Shown one piece after another: positions 57,987 to 64,000 of a DNA stretch of 64,000 nt. The position numbers and the translations under genes are program-made. Each line of letters starts with the position of its first letter. The first letter of the stretch is position 1. The stretch is from Drosophila miranda (taxonomy: Eukaryota > Arthropoda > Insecta > Diptera > Drosophilidae): assembly GCF_003369915.1 (NCBI RefSeq), contig NC_046676.1, forward strand, positions 8,773,501 to 8,837,500. The letters are read 5' to 3'. The notes below the pieces were generated by a model. The model did not search any database. It was given only the letters and a program-made list of their open reading frames with translations, and was not told where the DNA came from.

Positions 57987-60900
57987 ATGTCGTTCGAGAA
58001 GATACTCTACAAGTACGAGGAACCGCACGGAATCGGGGACGTCTACTTCATTTGGCAAAAGGCTTTGCTTGCGACTACAGGTACAGATGGATCTGTGGCG
58101 CTGTACAATCGCCAGGGACAACTGGTGCAGCGCATTATCCTAGCAGGGTAAGCCCAGCCCCCATAAGTTGTACTCAAAATATATTTATCTGCCTCAAAAT
58201 TGTTCCATCAGGCTCTGTTCAGGATTTGCATGGGACAATGAGGGGGATCTGCTGGGAATCATCACAAGCGGCTCCCCGAACATTACTCTCTGGGACTATG
58301 GCACGCAGGAAAAGATCAGCGTTGAAACTGGACTGCGAGATCCTCTCACGTGCATTTTGTGGTCAAAACAGCAACAGTTGCTGGCCGTAGGCACGGGGCG
58401 AGGAAACTTGGCGATCTACAATCCCCGCAGTGGAAAGCGTCCAACCCCGGTTCTAGGTAAGCACAGCAAGCGAATAACCTGCGGCGCCTGGTCGGCACAG
58501 AATCTTCTCGCGCTTGGATCGGAGGACAAAAGTTTTTCGCTGAGCAACGAGGATGGCGACACCGTGCGTGTGGTCCAGCTGCGGGATGCACCTACCGATA
58601 TGTATTTCGCGGAAATGGCAAATGATGATCGGATAGCTGGGGACAATGCAATCAGCATGATCATTGGAAAACGGACCTTGTTCCTCTACTACTTACCAGA
58701 CCCGGAAAATCCCACAGAACTGGGATTTCAGAGTCGCTACGGCTCACTCCTTCAGCACAAATGGTTCGGAGACGGCTATATATTGCTGGGGTTCTCCAAC
58801 GGACATGTGGTGGCCATTTCCACGCACCCCAAAGACGTGGGACAGGAGCTTTGGCAGGTTAAGAATCATAAGGACACGTTGACCGGTTTGGCCTATTGCC
58901 CCACATTAGATATCGTGGCCTCTTGTGGAGATGACAGGTAAGTAAATGACTGATGTAAATGGCCAAATGTTGATATTAATTCCATCCTACGATCGTCTGC
59001 CAGCAGCATAAAAATACACTCGATTACAAACCTGCAAGAAACCGAGCGCATCATCACTGTACCAGATCATGCTGGCGTCCAAATGATCGACTGGTCACCG
59101 GATGGTCAACTGCTGGCAGTAACAACGAATAGTGGTACCGTCTATATCTATGTAACCAAGCTCCCTCAAATATTTGCCGTCTCCGCACCCCGGATCGTTA
59201 TGCTCAGCAGTCTGGCAGAGGTTTCCATTTATGTATATGCGCCGGATAAGTCCAAGCCACTGCCCTTTCGATTGCCCCTGGAGGGAGAACCTACTTTTAT
59301 AGCTATTGGCCCGTATAACTTTGCTGCTGGCATCGACAAGCATGTTTGGTTCTACGCTCTGGGAAGGACCCTGGGCGAAGAGCCCCGTCCGATGAGTGAG
59401 CGGGACTTCCCACGGAATGTGTCAAGTATGAAGATGAATGCTGAGTACTGTGCAGCCCTTTGTCCGCCTCAGTTGATCCTGCAGGCTATTACTGCAGACA
59501 ATCCCAATTGCAAGGACAAGCTACAGGCCACTTTTCCCAGCGCCCTCCCAAACATGCCCAACGATGCAGTGATCACGTGTTTTGCTTTGAGTCAGGAACT
59601 GTTGGTATTTGCAACTGATGTGAGTGTTGATCCTGGTCAGGTACTCGTATTACATTACAGCCGTATTGTATTGTCTCTTTTAGATTGGCCACCTAGTATT
59701 CTACTCTCTTGAAAAATGGGACAGTTGTACAATCTACCGTCATAGCATGGGTATTCGCCAGATGTTTATGGACATTGAAGGAACTAAGATTATTTTCATT
59801 GACGATCATGCTCAAGGACATCTGTTTCTACCCGCGCTGGATGAAGCCTTGCTCATACCGGACATTCCGAAGCAGTGCCTCGGCTGCCTTTGGGATCTCA
59901 CGCAGCCGAATATTTTCATTAGCTACGATGCAAAAATTGTGAGCACCCACGTATTTGTTCGCCATTCCGTGCAGGGCACACATACACTCAAGGTGGGCGA
60001 GTCCAAGCTAAATCCTGGGCAATGGCCGCTGCTACTCTGCGGCGGCGAAATGGCTCTCCACGTGGATGGCGGACAGTATGCCACGCAATCCCTCAGCACC
60101 CATATGGTGAATCCCAGCAACAGCCAGACTGCGAACCTCCAACTGCTTCTACGCCTCAGGAACTATGACGAGGCCTACAAGCTGTGCGAGCAGATGAACT
60201 TGAGTAGTGCATGGCGAGAGTTTGGCGAACAGGCCACTTCCGATCTAGAGCCGGATATTGGTAATATTACAACTTCTCATCATTCCCATAACATCCTGTT
60301 GTTCATCGACATCCGATTATTCATTAGCTATTCGGGCCTATCGACAATTGGGTGACGCTGCTCTGGTAAATGCGTTGGGTGAGCTCCGATATGTGGAGGA
60401 CCTGGACATGCTGATCGGGTGCTGCTGCACGATTTTGGCCCAGTACGAGCAGGCCAAGGAACATATGCTCAAGGGTGTTTATACAAGGGCAGCCTTGGAA
60501 CTGTGTAGAGACCTCCTCCAATGGGATCAGGCTCTTCTTCTGGCGCACAAGCATGACCCGCAAGAAGTTCCCTACATAGCGAGAGAATACGCCCAGCAGC
60601 TGGAATTCACGTATGATATATATCCGTATAAGAACAATCAAAGGTCATGATTTTCATGTTTAAACTTTGCTTTAAAGTGGTAACTATGCGGATGCCCTAT
60701 ATCACTACGAGAAGGGTTACAAGGAGGATTTAATCAACGACAAGGATGCTGAGCAGTCCGCTACGATGGAAAGCACACCTGAGTTCCAGGATCATGTACG
60801 CCTCTGCAAGATGGGCATTGCCCGAACTTCAATACGTGCCGGGGATTTTCGACGAGGCGTAAGACATTTGATTTATCTGAGAATCTGGACAAAAAGTGTA

Positions 60901-62590
60901 TTTAAATCTCCTTGAATAGATTCAATATGCCGTAGAGCTCATGGATAAGCAACTCCTCTTCGACTGTGCGGAGTTATTGGCTACGGTCGGACATCTGACA
61001 GAGGCTGCGGGACTCTATGAACGTGGAGGGTTTTATGATGAGGCCTGTGGCCACTACATAGCCCTGAAGATGTGGCATAAGGCCAACAATGTACTTTCCA
61101 AGGTGAAGAGTAGCAAATTGCATGCATCCTATGCCAGGGCCAAAGAGAGTGACGGCCATTTCGAAGAAGCAATACGGTGTTATCGCATTGCCGGAGACTT
61201 GGATGCTTGCGTTAGGATATACCTTGATCATTTGTGTGATCCTCATGCAGCCTCAGAAATTGTTTTAGAATCACGATCAATGGACGCGGCAAAACTGCTG
61301 GCCAAGTTCTACCAGAAGATTGGAGATATTGAACAGGCTCTTCAGTTTCTCGTTATCTGTGGCTGTGTGGAGGAAGCCTTTGCTCTTGCCCAGCGCCACA
61401 ACAAGCTGCGCCGGCATGGCGAACTCCTGGAACGCTATGAAAATGCGAAATCCTCCGACTATCTGGCCTTGGCTCACTACTTCGAAAGTGAGAAATATAC
61501 ATTGCAGGCTGGAAAGTATTACTTCTTGGCACGTGAGTTTACCAAGTCCTTGAGACTTCTGCTGAAAGCCTCTGCTTTCAACAATGAGGAGCAGCTAGCT
61601 CTCTCCCTGGCAATCGACTGTGTGGCTACATCGAACAACGAGCAGCTGGCCTCGCAACTCATCGAGTTTCTCTTGGGTGAGTTGGATGGTGTTCCCAAGG
61701 ATCCACGCTACCTGTTCCGCTTGTATATGGCTCGAAAGCACTATAAAGATGCGGCCAAGACGGCCGTGATAATTGCCAATCAAGAGCAGATCGCCGGAAA
61801 CTACAAATCCGCTAGGGACCTCCTTTATTCGATGTACCAGGAACTTCGCCGCAACAACCTATCTGTATCGGCCGAAATGCGTCACAATTTGATCCTGCTC
61901 CACCGTTACACGCTGGTCCGTATACATGTGAAGCTGGGTAATCATCTCCTGGCTGCCAAGCTTCTCGTTCAAGTGGCTTCTTGCATATCCCAGTTTCCAG
62001 AGCGTAAGAATGGAGTCAATTGTATTGGGATTTGATTAAAATTTTCATTGCCTTTCCAGACATTATCCCTATTCTCACCTCCACGGTCATTGAGTGTCAG
62101 CGGGCAGGTCTCAAGAAGTCTGCGTTCACCTATGCTTCCACGTTGATGCGTCCGGACTACCGCAATCAACTGGATACTCGCTATGCAAAGAAAATTGAAT
62201 CTGTCGTCCGGAAGGCTCCCAAGGGCATTAAGCAGTTGCGGGATGAGATAGACGATGAGACCATGGAGTGTCCCATATGCGACTCCAACTTGGCAAATAT
62301 GGAAGTGACGTGCTACAGCTGTAAGACTACGCTACCCATCTGCATAGCTACGGGTCAGCACATCATCAAAACGCTCATGACCTCCTGCCCGCAATGCGAT
62401 TTTCTCTGCTTTCGTGCCGAGATGGAAAAGTGAGTATAAACTGTTGAAAAGGTCAAGTGTGGATTATTATACTTCTTCTTTCAGAATACTCTCAGAGAAT
62501 GGCGAGTGTCCCATGTGCGGGGAGCAAGTGGCCCCCGAGCAACTGCTGGACGTGGAAGACATACGTCCATACATCCTGGCCGCATCTTAA
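57987..62590 (+). CDS. Oseg6: Oseg6/IFT144 (WDR19) intraflagellar transport A protein, 1367 aa
   Basis: IFT-A subunit for retrograde transport in cilia of sensory neurons. Exons: 57987-58147, 58212-58937, 59004-59619, 59684-60260, 60328-60610, 60678-60858, 60920-62003, 62060-62429, 62485-62590 (4104 nt). Two N-terminal WD40 propellers (about 1-600) show [20 protein letters not shown] and [14 protein letters not shown], aligned with human WDR19. TPR-like helices fill about 640-1180 ([40 protein letters not shown]). The C-terminus has paired-Cys zinc-type motifs CPICDSN, CYSCK, CPQCDF and CPMCG. The acceptor of exon 3 is a tandem CAGCAG (59001-59006), so one Ser may vary. A broken copy of its first 0.5 kb lies at 42.3-42.6 kb. 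AATAAA at 62717-62726. Confidence 0.94.
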
Positions 62591-63011
62591 GACCGAAGGA
62601 CTATATATAGGAATTGAAAAAACGAATAGACTGCACAACACCACAGAACACCAAATAATAGATATAAGTTTCAAGCACAAATCCCACTTTATAAATCACA
62701 AGACTAATCGTTTGCAAATAAATAAACAGCCTTGCTGCAAGAAAATATTTCGCTGTTGAACTACAGCCAAGACAATTAACAAGTTTTTATCCATTTTCAT
62801 AAAAGAAAGAAAAAATCTTCCGCACAAAAACTTTGTCTCAAAAACTCAACAATGGGATTTCAGATTAGGACACTGGCAGACAGAAATCAGCAACAAGCAG
62901 CTTTAGAATGAAAAATGCGTTGCATACTTTTGGGCGCGCACACACAGATAATTTAATAAACAACATTTTTTTTAAACCAGCGACTGTCCTTTTTCTTATT
63001 TCTGTTCGCCT
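62591..63011 (+). other. Oseg6 3' UTR and flank
   Basis: Two overlapping AATAAA signals at 62717-62722 and 62721-62726 end the transcript. The rest up to 63011 is AT-rich and shows nothing recognisable. Confidence 0.6.
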
Positions 63012-63620
63012 GGTATCGTATAACTATTATTATAATTGTTATTCTTGATTTTTATCGTATAACTATTATTATAATTGTTATTCTTGATTTTTATTGAATA
63101 ACTATTATTATAATTGTTATTCTTGATTTTTATTGAATAACTATTATTATTATTGTTATTCTTGATTTTTATCGTATAACTATTATTATAATTGTTATTC
63201 TTGACTTTTATTGAATAACTATTATTATAATTGTTATTCTTGATTTTTATTGAATAACTATTATTATAATTGTTATTCTTGATTTTTATTGAATATCTAT
63301 TATTATAATTTTTATTCTTGCTTTTTATCGTATAACTATTATTATAATTGTTATTCTTGATTTTTATCGTATAACTATTATTATAATTGTTATTCTTGAT
63401 TTTTATTGAATAACTATTATTATAATTGTTATTCTTGATTTTTATCGTATAACTATTAGTATAATTGTTATTCTTGATTTTTATCGTATAACTATTATTA
63501 TAATTGTTATTCTTGATTTTTATTGAATAACTTTTATTATAATTGTTATTCTTGATTTGTATCGAATAACTATTATTATAATTGTTATTCTTGATTTTTA
63601 TAGCATAACTATTATTATAA
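63012..63620 (+). repeat. 39-bp minisatellite, about 15-16 copies
   Basis: Tandem array of an AT-rich 39-bp unit built around TAACTATTATTATAATTG and TTATTCTTGATTTTTAT. Two main variants differ at one tetranucleotide (CGTA versus TGAA) and are interspersed, with a few private changes. Because 39 is a multiple of three, the minus strand stays open for 245 codons of Asn/Tyr/Ser/Ile/Lys repeats; I do not regard that as a gene. The right end runs straight into retrotransposon sequence at 63621. Confidence 0.95.
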
Positions 63621-64000
63621 CGCCAGAACAACTTCATCGAGTGGTCAACTTCGCGCTTGATGCAATGGAGCAAAAAATGTATTCGGTAGCTGTGTTTATG
63701 GACATTCAACAAGCGTTTGACAGGGTGTGGCATGATGGCCTCCTCTTTAAGCTGAGAAACATATTGCCGCCGCAGCTATTCCAGCTGGTGAGTAGCTTTC
63801 TAATGGACAGAAGTTTTAGAGTTGTTGTAAATGGAGCAAAATCATCGAAGCGCCCAATCTGTGCAGGCGTCCCACAAGGCAGCGTTCTTGGACCAACGTT
63901 ATGCCCTCCTCAAGGGTAATAACTGGGTTGGACGAGGACGATGTGTTGATAGCAACCTACGCGGATGACACTGCAGTGCTGACCAGAAGTCCAAGCATAA
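63621..64000 (+). mobile_element. Truncated non-LTR retrotransposon (jockey-like), reverse-transcriptase fragment
   Basis: The translation shows reverse-transcriptase motifs: EQLHRVVNFALDAMEQ, VFMDIQQAFDRVWHDGLLFK and AGVPQGSVLGPTL, then in another frame DEDDVLIATYADDTAVLTRS with the YADD catalytic motif. The 5' part of the element is missing, since the fragment begins inside the RT domain directly after the minisatellite. Between GPTL and the YADD block a few residues and the frame are lost, leaving a stop in the first frame. It is therefore an inactive copy. It continues past the end of the window. Confidence 0.85.
63630..63919 (+). pseudogene. Reverse transcriptase, truncated and frameshifted
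   Basis: Open segment of the element's RT from the EQLHRVV region to the stop after LGPTLCPPQG. The following segment, 63901-64000, carries YADD in a different frame. It lacks the N-terminal endonuclease and the rest of the polyprotein within the window. Confidence 0.75.

Noticed and set aside
62996-63733. 245-codon minus-strand open frame rich in Asn, Tyr, Ser, Ile and Lys
   Set aside because: It is the translation of a 39-bp tandem repeat whose unit is divisible by three, so the open frame is a by-product. It also runs into LINE sequence.

Overview
The window is animal, almost certainly Drosophila, chromosomal DNA. Its genes have introns with GT..AG borders, and the spliced reading frames can be recognised as fly Hsf, otk, otk2, pds5, hpo, Rep and Oseg6. 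All are divergent from D. melanogaster as I recall it. The gene order does not match D. melanogaster either: Hsf (about 55A), otk/otk2 (about 48D) and hpo (about 56D) lie apart there on arm 2R. I infer another species, probably of the obscura group, on the 2R-equivalent arm (Muller C). This rests on memory of protein sequences and map positions, not on a search.

Layout. 1-4.8 kb: a nearly exact tandem copy of a TATA-containing promoter and 5' leader, then Hsf (+). 4.9-6.5 kb: a MADF-BESS protein gene (-), tail to tail with Hsf. 7.2-9.2 kb: a glycerol-kinase-like gene (+) with several altered active-site motifs. 9.2-18.8 kb: gene-poor, low-complexity DNA. 18.8-33.7 kb: otk (-), whose short signal-peptide exon lies at 33.6 kb. 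38.0-39.8 kb: otk2 (-), the kinase-less tandem paralogue. 40.3-41.9 kb: a PGAP5/Mppe-like metallophosphoesterase (-). 41.9-44.3 kb: a possible small gene, a broken intron-retaining copy of the 5' part of Oseg6, and dispersed repeats. 44.3-49.2 kb: pds5 (+). 50.2-52.1 kb: an unrecognised three-helix membrane protein (+). 52.8-54.9 kb: hpo (+). 55.8-57.5 kb: Rep (-). 58.0-62.7 kb: Oseg6/IFT144 (+). 63.0-64.0 kb: a 39-bp minisatellite joined to a truncated non-LTR retrotransposon that runs off the window.

The genes are mostly unrelated: stress transcription (Hsf), Wnt/PCP co-receptors (otk, otk2), cohesin regulation (pds5), Hippo growth control (hpo), Rab prenylation (Rep) and cilium assembly (Oseg6). 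Only otk/otk2 form a functional and evolutionary pair. I see no CRISPR, operon, defence or other novel multi-gene system. The most interesting points are the duplicated Hsf promoter, the putative pseudo-glycerol-kinase, the Oseg6 fragment 15 kb from its parent, and related repeats sitting at apparent synteny junctions. Exon borders were set by hand from splice consensus, reading phase and family conservation.
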